DNA of 47,456 nt from Companilactobacillus nodensis DSM 19682 = JCM 14932 = NBRC 107160 (GCF_000615905.1 NZ_BAMN01000016.1:1-47456), one strand, 5' to 3'; numbered from the stretch's first letter, positions 36,333 through 45,231 are shown. Notes: generated by a model from the letters alone, not told the origin. Program-made: numbers and translations.

Positions 36333-37463
36333 TTACTTTCCATCGTTGTTATTATTGTTATTGTTGTTTGAATCACTATTGTTACTTGAGGAACTATCAT
36401 CATCACTAGACGTGTTGGTGTTAGAACTACCATTGTTATTATTAGAATTAGTATTCGTACTATTACTGTTATTGTTGACCGAAGTACTTGCACCACTACC
36501 GCCATTGCTAGAGACATTAATATTTACATCTAACGTCTCCGGGTCAGTTAAAGTCACTTGACTACCTAAAGCATCCGCAAGATTAATCGTCTTCTTGGTA
36601 TCTTGGGTCACATCGGATATATCAACCGGCACATCAATTGAATCATCGATAGCGTCAAGTTGATCTTGAGTGCCATAGATTCTGATGGTTTTCACATCAG
36701 ATTCAAAGGAGAAATTCGAGTTTGTTGAATTCCCCTTCTGTGTGAGATTAATACTTACTTCTTTGCTTGGCATACTAATTGGAATCTTAACATGAACTGT
36801 TTGTGGATCCAAAGTTACATTAACAGTTTTACCATTTTTATCCAAAGCTTGCACTAAAACTTCTTGATCAAAGGTAGTTTTTATACCCTTAGGCAAGATA
36901 GGTTTGACAACAACCTTCTCAATCTTGTTGACTTCTGAAGCTGCCCCAGTAACACTGACTGTTTCAGGTGACAAGGTTATCTTACCAGCCTCATAGCCTG
37001 AAGCTAAGGCACTCTTAGTATAGTCAACGTCCACTGCAAAAGTCTTAGTCTTCCGCTTCTGAATATTTACATCTACATACTTAGGTTTGATCGTATACGT
37101 CAATTCACTGTTCAAACCTGTTTCCTTGATTTGTACACGATGTTGACCTGTAGATAATTTTTTCAGATTTAAATATAAATTAAAATTTTGAGTATTCTTC
37201 GTAGCTGTTACCAGTGCTGAAGGTCCCTCAATCGTAATTTTGACACTATCTGGATAACCAGTAATGTAATAATCATTTGTATTCGCCTGTATTTGAAGCG
37301 GAACCGTCAGTGTCGTCTTGGTATTAACAGTCGAAGTATTAGATTGATTAGAGTCTCTAGTCGAGCCGACCCCAGGAGAACTAACGGTTAAGAACAACCA
37401 AATAGCTGCGCAAAGCGAAATGAAAGCATAAAAATAATTACTATTTATTATCTTCTTCATCAT
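36333..37463 (-). CDS. cdaR: CdaR, YbbR-domain regulator of diadenylate cyclase
   Basis: 376 aa from ATG 37463, chosen because GGAGGG lies about 11 nt upstream; the frame is open to 37544 but that would run deep into cdaA. One N-terminal membrane helix (YFYAFISLCAAIWLFLTV) is followed by about four extracellular YbbR repeats (each with VKITIEG/VSVTGAA-like cores). The C-terminus (about 60 residues) is a low-complexity Asn/Ser/Asp tail. CdaR binds and modulates CdaA. Overlaps cdaA by 23 bp. Confidence 0.88.
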   Translation of the reverse strand: MMKKIINSNYFYAFISLCAAIWLFLTVSSPGVGSTRDSNQSNTSTVNTKTTLTVPLQIQANTNDYYITGYPDSVKITIEGPSALVTATKNTQNFNLYLNLKKLSTGQHRVQIKETGLNSELTYTIKPKYVDVNIQKRKTKTFAVDVDYTKSALASGYEAGKITLSPETVSVTGAASEVNKIEKVVVKPILPKGIKTTFDQEVLVQALDKNGKTVNVTLDPQTVHVKIPISMPSKEVSINLTQKGNSTNSNFSFESDVKTIRIYGTQDQLDAIDDSIDVPVDISDVTQDTKKTINLADALGSQVTLTDPETLDVNINVSSNGGSGASTSVNNNSNSTNTNSNNNNGSSNTNTSSDDDSSSSNNSDSNNNNNNNNDGK

Positions 37464-38307
37464 TGTTTTGCTTCCCTCCATTCTTTCGACGTATTGAGAA
37501 AAGACTGAGAATTGAGTGACTGCTTTCGTCATCTGAATCCGCAAGTTGTGCCTTGAGATACTTCAAGTAATCTTCCCTAGAAAGGTCAAGCATCATGTGA
37601 CCATTTCTAGTGATCATGACACCACCTGTTTCCTCTGACACAACGATCGTAATAGCATCAGTAACTTCACTGATACCAACAGCCGCACGGTGACGTGTTC
37701 CCAATTCCTTAGGAATTGTATTGCTCTCTGACAGCGGCAAATACGCGGCCGCAACAGAGATACGATTCTTTCGAATGATTACCGCCCCATCATGCAACGG
37801 CGTATTCGGAATAAACGTATTAATCAAAAGTGCGCCGGTAACTTCGGCATCCAAATTGATACCTGTCTCGACGTACTCTTCCAAACCAGTATTCATTTCA
37901 AGAGTTATCAGCGCACCGATCCTACGCTTACTCATATATTGAATAGCTTGATCCAAACTCTCGATCAGATGATTCTTGGTCTTACCTTCTTCATTACTTG
38001 CCGTACTGAACAGAGGCATTCGACCTAAATGTTCCAAACCACGTCTGATTTCAGGTTGGAAAATAATAACTATGACAACAATTCCCCAATTGATCAACTG
38101 ATCCATTAAGAATGAAACAGTATGGAGATTCAACGCCCAACTAATTAATTTAATCAGGAATATTATCACGATACCTTTTAGTAGTTGAACAGCCTTAGTC
38201 CCTCTTATCATCGAGAGAACTTTGTAAAGGACATACCAGACTACTAAAATATCAACCAAATTGGCTAAATTCTGCCACGTAAATATATTACTTGGTATAA
38301 AATTCAT
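37441..38307 (-). CDS. cdaA: Diadenylate cyclase CdaA (DAC domain)
   Basis: 288 aa from ATG 38307, preceded by AAGGGG at 8 nt; an ATG 14 codons earlier is rejected. Three N-terminal membrane helices, then the DAC domain with PLHDGAVIIRKNRI (DGA motif) and LGTRHRAAVGISE (RHR motif), the catalytic pair that condenses two ATP to c-di-AMP. First gene of cdaA-cdaR-glmM. c-di-AMP controls potassium and osmolyte transport and wall homeostasis in Firmicutes and is normally essential in rich medium. Confidence 0.95.
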   Translation of the reverse strand: MNFIPSNIFTWQNLANLVDILVVWYVLYKVLSMIRGTKAVQLLKGIVIIFLIKLISWALNLHTVSFLMDQLINWGIVVIVIIFQPEIRRGLEHLGRMPLFSTASNEEGKTKNHLIESLDQAIQYMSKRRIGALITLEMNTGLEEYVETGINLDAEVTGALLINTFIPNTPLHDGAVIIRKNRISVAAAYLPLSESNTIPKELGTRHRAAVGISEVTDAITIVVSEETGGVMITRNGHMMLDLSREDYLKYLKAQLADSDDESSHSILSLFSIRRKNGGKQNNDEEDNK

Positions 38308-38388
38308 ATTTTTTACCCCTTTACAGCTCGAACTAATTATATCAAACAATAAAAATTATAAAAGTTCATCAAATATAATTATTTTTAT

Positions 38389-40512
38389 TTAATCAATATC
38401 GACGTTAATTACTTCTTCGCTGTAATTAATATTTTGACGTAATTCATTAGCGGTTGATTTACTTATTTTACCTTGTTCCAATAGATCCTGAACAAAGGCA
38501 CGTTGATAACTCAATGCTTGAATCTCAATCGTAATACGTTCACTGTTGAACTCTGGCGAACGATGCTTGTGACGGCCTTGTAATAAGTCTAGTCGATCTT
38601 CGTAATGGCGCTGGAATACATAGACTAGATTATCCGCAACACCACCATGCTCACTCTGATCTAACTCATGCAACTTGGCCAAAGCTCGTTCGGCACCAGC
38701 AATCGAGATCTTCATCGCATCCTGATCAAATTGAATAACTTCTTCACGTTTGATAAAGCTACGACGGACAGTTTTTTTAATACCACGATAAGTTTTTTTG
38801 AAATAATTAATAAAGAATTCGATCGATTGACTGTATCTGCGACGAACGATTTCTTTTTTATATTTAGCAATTCTCCTTATTGATGCATCATAGGAATCCT
38901 CAGATATTTCATCATGATCATATAACTCTTCGATTGCTTCCAACTCACAATTGAAACAAATGTCCCACAATTCAGCATCTTTCTTATTCTTGACACGCTT
39001 TTTACTGATTGGAGATGGGTAGTTAGATTGAATTCCGAGGTTGTGAAGGCTATACAAATACTCAGCTATGACAGTTGAATAAACAATATTTTCATCTTCC
39101 TCATTCTCATCTTTAAGCTTATCAATTGTTTTCTCAAGAACTAATTTATTAGCCTGATACTGATCCAATTCAATCTGAGTGTCGACAACTTCCGTATCTT
39201 CGGCTTCATCATCAATATTGACGTTATCATCAATAAATGAATTACCACGATAAGCGACTGGCGCGCTACTCTTGGTCATAAACGGAATCAGAATGGTTGC
39301 ACCCAACAAACTAAAGATGATCACGGTACTAGCAATAAATAGCACCAAGGTTCTCGATGGGAAGGCTGCTCCACCACTGATAGTTAATGGTATCGACAAA
39401 ACACCGACCATTGTAACAGCACCACGAACACCGGAGATACCTGACATTAGACAGTAATCAAGTCTTTCCTTAGAAAGCAAACTGGAGTTATCATCAGCAA
39501 ATGTTGAATAAACATAGCTCCAAATCGAGCGAATTGCAACTAACATTATCCAAATAACAAATGATAATCCAATTGCACCAAACGTACTGATATTGTCATT
39601 GTGAACCAATTTTTCCATGGCAAATGGTATTTCAATTCCCAGTAATACGAAAACAATACCATTGAGGACATAGACTACCAAGTCCCAGGTTCTCGATGTG
39701 ACCAAACGTATTTCTGGTGAAAAGGCACTGACAGTCCTGCTCGAAGAAATATTCATTATTCCAGCAATAACAACCGCTACAACACCAGACACATCCAAAA
39801 CATCTTCAGCAACGTAGTAAACAATAAATGGAATAATTATCTGAATAATAGCATGAAGAATTGAATCATCAACACCTTGATTGATCAGATAAAGTCTGAC
39901 ACCGTTGAATATCCAAATCATTACCGCACCAGACAAAGCACCCATGATAGAAATATAAAAGAAGTCCATTGTGGCACTTCTTAGTGAGAACATTCCCGTA
40001 ACGGTCGCTGCCACACCATACTTAAAACAAATCAAACCAGATGCATCATTGATCAAACTTTCACCACTGATCAGATGCATCAGTTTGTCTGGTATATGGG
40101 CCTTCTTAGCAATCGACTGTACGGCGATTGGATCAGTCGGGGATAGCACTGCAACTAGGGTAAATGCTACCGACCATGGTAAAGTTGGAATAAGCTTTTT
40201 AACGATTATTCCCCCCACTACGGTAGAAATAATAACTAGTATAACGGCGTTACCTAAAATCGGTCCTTTTAGTTTCCACAATTCACGTTTGGGAAACCGA
40301 TTCCCATCGTTAAACAGGATTGGCGCGATAAACGCCAGCATGAACCATTCTGTATCAACAGAAATTTGAACATGCATGAATAAAGCTGCCAATATACCCG
40401 CCGCAATTTGAATCAAACTGGGTGGAATCGACACGAAGTAGTGGCTAATAATATTTGCCACGATCAATAATGTAAGAATCAAAATAATTGATTCAAGTAT
40501 CTGCACAGACAT
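38389..40512 (-). CDS. CPA1-family Na+/H+ antiporter with long cytoplasmic tail
   Basis: 707 aa. About 12 membrane helices fill residues 1-420. The key motifs are LSPTDPIAVQSIAKKA near 125 and ISGESLINDASGLICFKYGVA near 150 (Asp of the ion site), typical of NhaP/YjcE-type exchangers. Residues about 420-707 are a soluble, charged, largely helical tail (ELDQYQANKLVLEKTIDKLKDENEE...). I see no clear TrkA-C (RCK_C) domain there. Start: ATG 40512; a GTG lies one codon before, and the ribosome site (AATAGGTG) is weak. Upstream lies the second pair of structured modules, with no obvious own promoter seen. Confidence 0.85.
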   Translation of the reverse strand: MSVQILESIILILTLLIVANIISHYFVSIPPSLIQIAAGILAALFMHVQISVDTEWFMLAFIAPILFNDGNRFPKRELWKLKGPILGNAVILVIISTVVGGIIVKKLIPTLPWSVAFTLVAVLSPTDPIAVQSIAKKAHIPDKLMHLISGESLINDASGLICFKYGVAATVTGMFSLRSATMDFFYISIMGALSGAVMIWIFNGVRLYLINQGVDDSILHAIIQIIIPFIVYYVAEDVLDVSGVVAVVIAGIMNISSSRTVSAFSPEIRLVTSRTWDLVVYVLNGIVFVLLGIEIPFAMEKLVHNDNISTFGAIGLSFVIWIMLVAIRSIWSYVYSTFADDNSSLLSKERLDYCLMSGISGVRGAVTMVGVLSIPLTISGGAAFPSRTLVLFIASTVIIFSLLGATILIPFMTKSSAPVAYRGNSFIDDNVNIDDEAEDTEVVDTQIELDQYQANKLVLEKTIDKLKDENEEDENIVYSTVIAEYLYSLHNLGIQSNYPSPISKKRVKNKKDAELWDICFNCELEAIEELYDHDEISEDSYDASIRRIAKYKKEIVRRRYSQSIEFFINYFKKTYRGIKKTVRRSFIKREEVIQFDQDAMKISIAGAERALAKLHELDQSEHGGVADNLVYVFQRHYEDRLDLLQGRHKHRSPEFNSERITIEIQALSYQRAFVQDLLEQGKISKSTANELRQNINYSEEVINVDID

Positions 40513-40559
40513 CACCTATTTCTTTTAATTTTTGTTTTTTTATTTTTAAGTTGATTATA

Positions 40560-40740
40560 GCCGCTTCCAATTGTCAGTGACTCCACCTGCTGTGGGACCA
40601 GTCCCAGCCATAGTGCGGTCTGGGACTTCAACTTTAAGCTTTGCTCTGCAAATCTTAAAGATCGTCCATTTTGTAAGGCCGGGTAAACCTCCGACCTAAC
40701 AAAATTTTCACAGCTGGTTCCTTCACTGACAATCTCCACC
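40560..40740 (+). ncRNA. Putative structured RNA module, locus B copy 1
   Basis: Same fold as the 14889-15070 module. 5' edge GCCGCTTCC. The closing stem runs ATTGTCAGTGA and CCTGCTGTG against CACAGCTGG and TCACTGACAAT. Then GTGGGACC; hairpin 1 AGTCCCAG/CTGGGACT with loop CCATAGTGCGGT; hairpin 2 CTTTAAG-C-TTTGC/GCAAA-T-CTTAAAG; ATCGTCC; hairpin 3 ATTTTGT-A-AGGCCGG/CCGACCT-A-ACAAAAT. Every helix differs in sequence from locus A yet pairs. It lies upstream of the antiporter gene, antisense to its direction in this orientation; the transcribed strand is unknown. Confidence 0.6.
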
Positions 40741-40799
40741 TAACGTACACTACCATGTCTTTACATTAGCACCAACTACTATATGTACCAGTCGCACAA

Positions 40800-40974
40800 G
40801 TGGAGCTAGGCAGGCACGGTAATCCCGTGTCGATGCAGTTAGTCAGCGATTTATGCTGGCTTACTGCATGGGACGACCTCGAAGACGCGGTTTCCGGCTT
40901 CAAGGCGAGGCCATAGACCGCACTTCGGCTATGGACGTTCCCCACAGGATACCGTGCCTGCCTAGCGGAACGAC
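40800..40974 (-). ncRNA. Putative structured RNA module, locus B copy 2 (inverted)
   Basis: Minus-strand reading: 5' edge GTCGTTCC; closing stem GCTAGGCAGGCACGGTA/TACCGTGCCTGCCTAGC (17 bp perfect); CTGTGGGGAAC; hairpin 1 CCATAG/CTATGG with loop CCGAAGTGCGGT; hairpin 2 CCTTGAAG/CTTCGAGG; TCGTCC; hairpin 3 ATGCAGT-A-AGCCAGC/GCTGACT-A-ACTGCAT. It sits 11 bp beyond the murB stop codon. A spacer of about 60 nt separates it from copy 1 and shares short blocks (CATG, ATTAG) with the locus A spacer. The 470-bp gap between murB and the antiporter is almost wholly occupied by the two modules. Confidence 0.6.
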
Positions 40975-40985
40975 ATAACAAAAGA

Positions 40986-41885
40986 CTACTTACCATCCTC
41001 ACCAATAATCCTTACTTCAGTATGAAGATCAATATCAAATTGATACTTAATAGCTCTTTGAATAAGATGAATCAAGTTCATATAATCAGTCGCAGTGGCA
41101 CCGCCTAGATTAACAATAAATCCAGCATGCTTCATCGAAACTTGTGCTCCACCAATAATGCGACCTTGTAAACCAGCCTTAATGATCAATGGTCCAGTAA
41201 AATGGCCTGTAGGGCGTTTGAAGACACTACCGCAACTTGGATATTCCAAAGGCTGCTTCGAACGTCTAAGCTCATTTAAACGATCCATTTCAGCTTGAAT
41301 CTTATCTCCATCACCTTGCTTCAAAGCAAACGTAGCACTAATAACAATGCCACCATTTTCTTGAACCAAACTATGGCGATATGAGAAATTCATATCATCA
41401 TGTGTCAGAGTTACGATCTTGCCATCTGGTAACAATACTTCAGCGGATTCAAAGGCATCTTTGATTTCTCCACCATAAGCTCCAGCATTCATGAAGACCG
41501 CACCACCAACACTTCCAGGTATCCCAGCAGCGAACTCAAGACCAGTCAATGAGGACTTTTGAGCGGCAATCGTTGTATCAATAATCGTTGCTCCAGCTTC
41601 TGCAGTGACCTTATCACCATTGACTTCAATATTCTTGAAGTTAGGCAAAATAATTACGATGCCACGAATTCCGCCATCTTTGATAATCAAATTACTTGCA
41701 TTACCAATGATAGTAATGGCAATATCATTCTCACGAGCTGTATTAACGATTTCTACCAACTCTTCACGAGTTTTGGGAAAAGCTAATGTATCAGCGTTAC
41801 CACCAGTTTTTGTAAAAGTATACTTGCTTAATGGTTCATTAGTTTTAAATTCAATATTAGGTAATTTCTCAATTGGAAAGTTCAA
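40986..41885 (-). CDS. murB: UDP-N-acetylenolpyruvoylglucosamine reductase
   Basis: 299 aa, FAD-dependent type IIb MurB lacking the long C-terminal insertion. Start is TTG 41885 (reads MNFPIEKL), with AAGGA upstream; no in-frame ATG fits. Motifs: YTFTKTGGNADTLAFP near 23, the FAD-binding ITIIGNASNLIIKDGGIRG near 56-74, GLEFAAGIPGSVGGAVFMNAGAYGGEI near 115-141, catalytic Ser in YPSCGSVFKRP near 223. It catalyses the second step of UDP-MurNAc formation. Confidence 0.95.
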   Translation of the reverse strand: MNFPIEKLPNIEFKTNEPLSKYTFTKTGGNADTLAFPKTREELVEIVNTARENDIAITIIGNASNLIIKDGGIRGIVIILPNFKNIEVNGDKVTAEAGATIIDTTIAAQKSSLTGLEFAAGIPGSVGGAVFMNAGAYGGEIKDAFESAEVLLPDGKIVTLTHDDMNFSYRHSLVQENGGIVISATFALKQGDGDKIQAEMDRLNELRRSKQPLEYPSCGSVFKRPTGHFTGPLIIKAGLQGRIIGGAQVSMKHAGFIVNLGGATATDYMNLIHLIQRAIKYQFDIDLHTEVRIIGEDGK

Positions 41886-41999
41886 AATTTCATCATCCTT
41901 AATATATGTAAGCTATTTACAATTTTATCACATAGTAGGTTCCATAACGAACTGCCAAGTTCTGGAATAATGATATAATCGTTTCGAGGTGATTAAATA

Positions 42000-42752
42000 A
42001 TGAAACTTATATCATGGAACGTTAATGGGCTACGTGCCGTTGTAAAAAAAGATTTCCAATCAATAGTAGATCAATTGGATGCGGACGTCATTTCGATTCA
42101 AGAAACTAAATTGCATCAAGATCAAATCGACCTAGAATTACCAGGATATCATCAGTATTTTTACGATGCCGAACGTAAAGGCTATTCTGGAACAGCCATT
42201 TTCACCAGAGAAGAACCAATCAATGTTACTCGTGGACTTGGTATTGACGAACTAGATACTGAAGGTCGGACCCTAACACTGGAATTTCCAAAATTCTATT
42301 TGATCGACAGTTACTCACCAAACTCACAACAAGAACTCAAACGTCTTGACTTCAGAATGCAATATGACGATGCACTACGAGGATACATGCAACGCCTATC
42401 TGAAGACAAACCCGTAGTTCTCTGCGGCGATCTAAATGTTGCTCACGAAGAAATTGATATCAAGAACGACAAAACTAATCACAAGAATCCAGGTTTCTCC
42501 GACGAAGAACGTAACAAGTTCTCAGAGCTACTCGATAGCGGATTTATCGATACATTCCGCTATATGCATCTCGATGAAGTTAAATATTCATGGTGGAGCT
42601 ATCGTTTCAATGCTCGTAAGAACAATGCCGGTTGGAGAATCGACTATTTCGTAATCTCAAATAATGGTAAGGACATGATCTCCAAGGCTGATATTTTGAA
42701 CGATATCTTTGGCTCAGATCACTGCCCTATCGAATTAGATTTAAACCTATAA
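42000..42752 (+). CDS. xth: Exodeoxyribonuclease III / AP endonuclease
   Basis: 250 aa EEP-fold nuclease: WNVNGLRAV at residue 6, SIQETKL near 31, GTAIFTRE near 63, YSPNSQ near 102, GDLNVAHEEID near 142, WWSYRFNARKNNAGWRIDY near 199, GSDHCPIELDL at the end. It cuts at abasic sites in base-excision repair, fitting the nearby ung. GAGGTGA site; an extended -10 (TGATATAAT, 41971-41979) may be the promoter. The DnaQ-like gene follows by 16 bp. Confidence 0.93.
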   Translation: MKLISWNVNGLRAVVKKDFQSIVDQLDADVISIQETKLHQDQIDLELPGYHQYFYDAERKGYSGTAIFTREEPINVTRGLGIDELDTEGRTLTLEFPKFYLIDSYSPNSQQELKRLDFRMQYDDALRGYMQRLSEDKPVVLCGDLNVAHEEIDIKNDKTNHKNPGFSDEERNKFSELLDSGFIDTFRYMHLDEVKYSWWSYRFNARKNNAGWRIDYFVISNNGKDMISKADILNDIFGSDHCPIELDLNL

Positions 42753-42768
42753 CACAAGGAGCACTCAT

Positions 42769-43305
42769 ATGAACTTTGTTTCCATGGATTTTGAAACTGC
42801 CAACGGCCACCGCACTAGTGCTTGCTCACTAGCCTTGGTACTCGTACGTAATAGTGAAATCGTCGACAGCTTCTATACCTTGATCAATCCACAAGAATTT
42901 TTTAGTCCCAGAAATATCCAAATTCATCACATCAGACCTGATGATGTCAAAGATGCACCAACCTTTGACCAAGTTTGGACACACATTCAGCCATTGTTTG
43001 ACAGTTCACACTTAGTGGCTGCTCACAATGCCAGTTTTGATAATAGTGTTTTGAAGAACACATTAACAAATTACGGGATTTTCGCACCAAAATACCTAAC
43101 GATCGACACACTCAAAACCAGTCGTAAATTTTATCCACAATTGCCAAATCACAAGTTGGATACTGTTTCGCGTAATTTGGATATCGACCTTGAACATCAT
43201 CACAATGCCTTGGCAGATAGTATTGCCTGTGCTGAAATTTTACTCAAGACTGAACAACAATTTGGTACTGAGCAAATAAAAAAGATGGTTAAGCTAACTA
43301 GCTAA
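42769..43305 (+). CDS. DnaQ-like DEDDh 3'-5' exonuclease
   Basis: 178 aa, a stand-alone exonuclease domain. Acidic motif I MDFETA at residues 6-11, motif II HNASFDNSVLK near 85, motif III HHHNALADSIACAEIL near 143 (His and Asp of DEDDh). It could act in repair or RNA turnover; no polymerase or helicase domain is attached. Good AAGGAG site. Its stop codon lies in a hairpin shared with the convergent GNAT gene, overlapping that gene's end by 4 bp. Confidence 0.85.
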   Translation: MNFVSMDFETANGHRTSACSLALVLVRNSEIVDSFYTLINPQEFFSPRNIQIHHIRPDDVKDAPTFDQVWTHIQPLFDSSHLVAAHNASFDNSVLKNTLTNYGIFAPKYLTIDTLKTSRKFYPQLPNHKLDTVSRNLDIDLEHHHNALADSIACAEILLKTEQQFGTEQIKKMVKLTS

Positions 43306-43313
43306 ACCATCTT
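43278..43313 (-). terminator. Terminator hairpin containing both convergent stop codons
   Basis: AAGATGGTT-A-AGCTA with TAGCT-A-AACCATCTT, followed by six T on the minus strand. It ends the GNAT-tsaE-pta-ung direction while lying inside the 3' coding end of the exonuclease gene. Confidence 0.75.
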
Positions 43314-43766
43314 CGACATAATTATAGTTTTATCTGTTTCTGACTCTGTTGCAAACCCATATTTTTCATAAATATGAATTGCGGCAGGGTTATTTTTATA
43401 TACTTCCAAAGTTAACTTACTTAATGTGGAATCAGTTGCCCAATCAAGAGCCTCCTCAGTTAAATATGACGCAATACCATTATTCCAAAAATCAGAATCC
43501 ACTACTACTCCAAATTCAGCAGTACCATCAGCCGTCTTCTCTAAGCGTGTGAATCCAATAATATCATCTTCAAAAACAGCAACAATCAACTCATCCTCAG
43601 CCGAATTATAAATTTCATCCAAAGATTTCTCTTCAGATTCAACCGTAACGTTCGTCAAAGAATCATGTTCAATAAAGCTACTCTGGTCACTAGCACGTTT
43701 TAAAAACTCCAATAGCTTACTGGCATCACTCGGGATTGCTTCTCGCAAAGTTAATTGTTCACTCAT
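43302..43766 (-). CDS. GNAT-family N-acetyltransferase
   Basis: 154 aa, single GNAT domain. The acetyl-CoA loop region reads DSDFWNNGIASYLTEEALDWA near 91 (a variant of the Q/R-x-x-G-x-G/A motif), followed by LTLEVYKNNPAAIHIYEKYGFATES. The acceptor is unknown. Overlaps tsaE by 4 bp (ATGA), so translation is coupled; RimI-like enzymes often accompany tsaE/tsaB, but this one is not clearly RimI. Confidence 0.85.
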   Translation of the reverse strand: MSEQLTLREAIPSDASKLLEFLKRASDQSSFIEHDSLTNVTVESEEKSLDEIYNSAEDELIVAVFEDDIIGFTRLEKTADGTAEFGVVVDSDFWNNGIASYLTEEALDWATDSTLSKLTLEVYKNNPAAIHIYEKYGFATESETDKTIIMSKMV

Positions 43767-44242
43767 TTAGCAGCTCCATCCAAATATTCTCCAAAGTTTC
43801 GTTTCTCATAGCGATCACCATACATTTTGAAGGTGATCTGACGATCATCGTCACCTTCTAAACGTTTGATATTGATCGACATGTGATCATCTGGAACCTC
43901 ATCCTTGATAAATTGTGGCCATTCAACGATTGTGACACCGTCTCCATTAAAATATTCATCAAATCCCAAATCTTCATCTGGACTGCTCTCAAGTCGATAA
44001 GCATCCATATGATACAGCGGCAAACGTCCTTCTTGATATTCACGAATCAAAGTAAAAGTCGGACTCTTAACATTCTTTTTGATACCCAACCCTTGAGCTA
44101 GTCCTCTAGTAAAAGTCGTCTTACCAACTCCGAGATCACCATTCATCAGAATGACATCCCCAGTCTGCAAGTACGGTGCAAGTCCCTTACCTAAGGTTTC
44201 AGTATCTTGATAAGAATGTGTTTGTAATTGATATTCAGTCAT
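43763..44242 (-). CDS. tsaE: tRNA threonylcarbamoyladenosine biosynthesis ATPase TsaE
   Basis: 159 aa from ATG 44242; an ATG four codons earlier is rejected because the GGGG ribosome site lies within it. P-loop GDLGVGKTTFTRGLAQGLG near residue 35, KSPTFTLIREY near 58, HMDAYRL near 75, FNGDGVTIVEWPQ near 97. It drives turnover of the TsaBD complex for t6A37 modification of ANN-decoding tRNAs. Lies 18 bp after pta. Confidence 0.92.
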   Translation of the reverse strand: MTEYQLQTHSYQDTETLGKGLAPYLQTGDVILMNGDLGVGKTTFTRGLAQGLGIKKNVKSPTFTLIREYQEGRLPLYHMDAYRLESSPDEDLGFDEYFNGDGVTIVEWPQFIKDEVPDDHMSINIKRLEGDDDRQITFKMYGDRYEKRNFGEYLDGAAK

Positions 44243-44260
44243 ATTATTCCCCATTAAAAA

Positions 44261-45229
44261 TTAAAGTGCTAAGGCAGCTGTAAGAATTGATGTCTTGTAA
44301 ACATCCTCTTCATTGCATCCACGTGACAAATCAGAAATTGGCTTGTTCAAACCTTGTAAGATAGGTCCAATAGCTTCGAATCCACCGAATCTTTGAGCAA
44401 TCTTGTAACCGATGTTACCTGATTGTAGATCTGGGAATACGAAGACATTAGCATGTCCAGCAACCTTTGAACCTGGAGCCTTTTGAGCACCAACACTAGG
44501 TACAAAAGCAGCATCAAATTGCATCTCACCATCAACTGGAAGATCAGCATCTAGTCCATGAGCAAATTCTGTAGCCAAACGAACTTTATCTACTTCTTCA
44601 CTCTTGGCACTACCCTTAGTTGAAAAACTAAGCATAGCAACTTTTGGATCAATATCAAAGAGTTTTGCACTCTTAGCAGTTTGAACAGCTATTTCAGCTA
44701 ATCCTTGAGCATCAGGGTTAATGTTGATAGCACAGTCAGCGAACATGTATCTTTCGTCACCCTTTTGCAAAATAAATGAACCACTGATTCTTGAATTGCC
44801 TGGAGCTGTCTTAACGATTTGAAGTGCTGGACGAACGGTATCACCTGTTGAATGTACTGAACCGGATACCATACCGCTAGCCTTATCCATATAAACAAGC
44901 ATTGTACCGAAGTAATTATTGTCTTTCAACATCTTCACTGCTTGTTCTTTAGTATTCTTACCCTTACGACGTTCTACGAAAGCATCAACCATCTCATCAA
45001 ATTCTGGATAAGTTTCGGGATCAATAACTTGGAGTGCATCAATATTTAAAGAATTATCACTGGCAACTTTTGCGATGTCATTTTTGTTTCCTAACAAAAT
45101 TGGTTTGAGGATATTTTCCTTTTGCAAACGAACTGCAGCACCCAAGATACGAGGTTCAGTACCTTCAGGTAGTACGATTGTTAAATCTTTCCCGTCAATT
45201 TTGTTCTTAAGACTTTCAAATAAATCCAT
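44261..45229 (-). CDS. pta: Phosphate acetyltransferase
   Basis: 322 aa, the short Pta form without the N-terminal regulatory domain. Start MDLFESLKNKIDGKDLTIVLPEGTEPRILGAA; SGSVHSTGDTVRPALQIVKTAPG near 121; SFSTKGSAKSEEVDKV near 200; GHANVFVFPDLQSGNIGYKIAQR near 270; ends with the CNEEDVYK pattern. It interconverts acetyl-CoA and acetyl phosphate, paired with ackA at 20102. GGAGGAG site; 2 bp after the ung stop. Confidence 0.95.
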   Translation of the reverse strand: MDLFESLKNKIDGKDLTIVLPEGTEPRILGAAVRLQKENILKPILLGNKNDIAKVASDNSLNIDALQVIDPETYPEFDEMVDAFVERRKGKNTKEQAVKMLKDNNYFGTMLVYMDKASGMVSGSVHSTGDTVRPALQIVKTAPGNSRISGSFILQKGDERYMFADCAININPDAQGLAEIAVQTAKSAKLFDIDPKVAMLSFSTKGSAKSEEVDKVRLATEFAHGLDADLPVDGEMQFDAAFVPSVGAQKAPGSKVAGHANVFVFPDLQSGNIGYKIAQRFGGFEAIGPILQGLNKPISDLSRGCNEEDVYKTSILTAALAL

Positions 45230-45231
45230 TA

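Noticed and set aside
40766-41005. 79-codon minus-strand open frame overlapping the murB end
   Set aside because: It runs through the folded module at 40800-40974, has no good ribosome site, and its codons follow the palindromic stems; explained by RNA structure, not protein. The 40512-40739 frame is rejected for the same reason.
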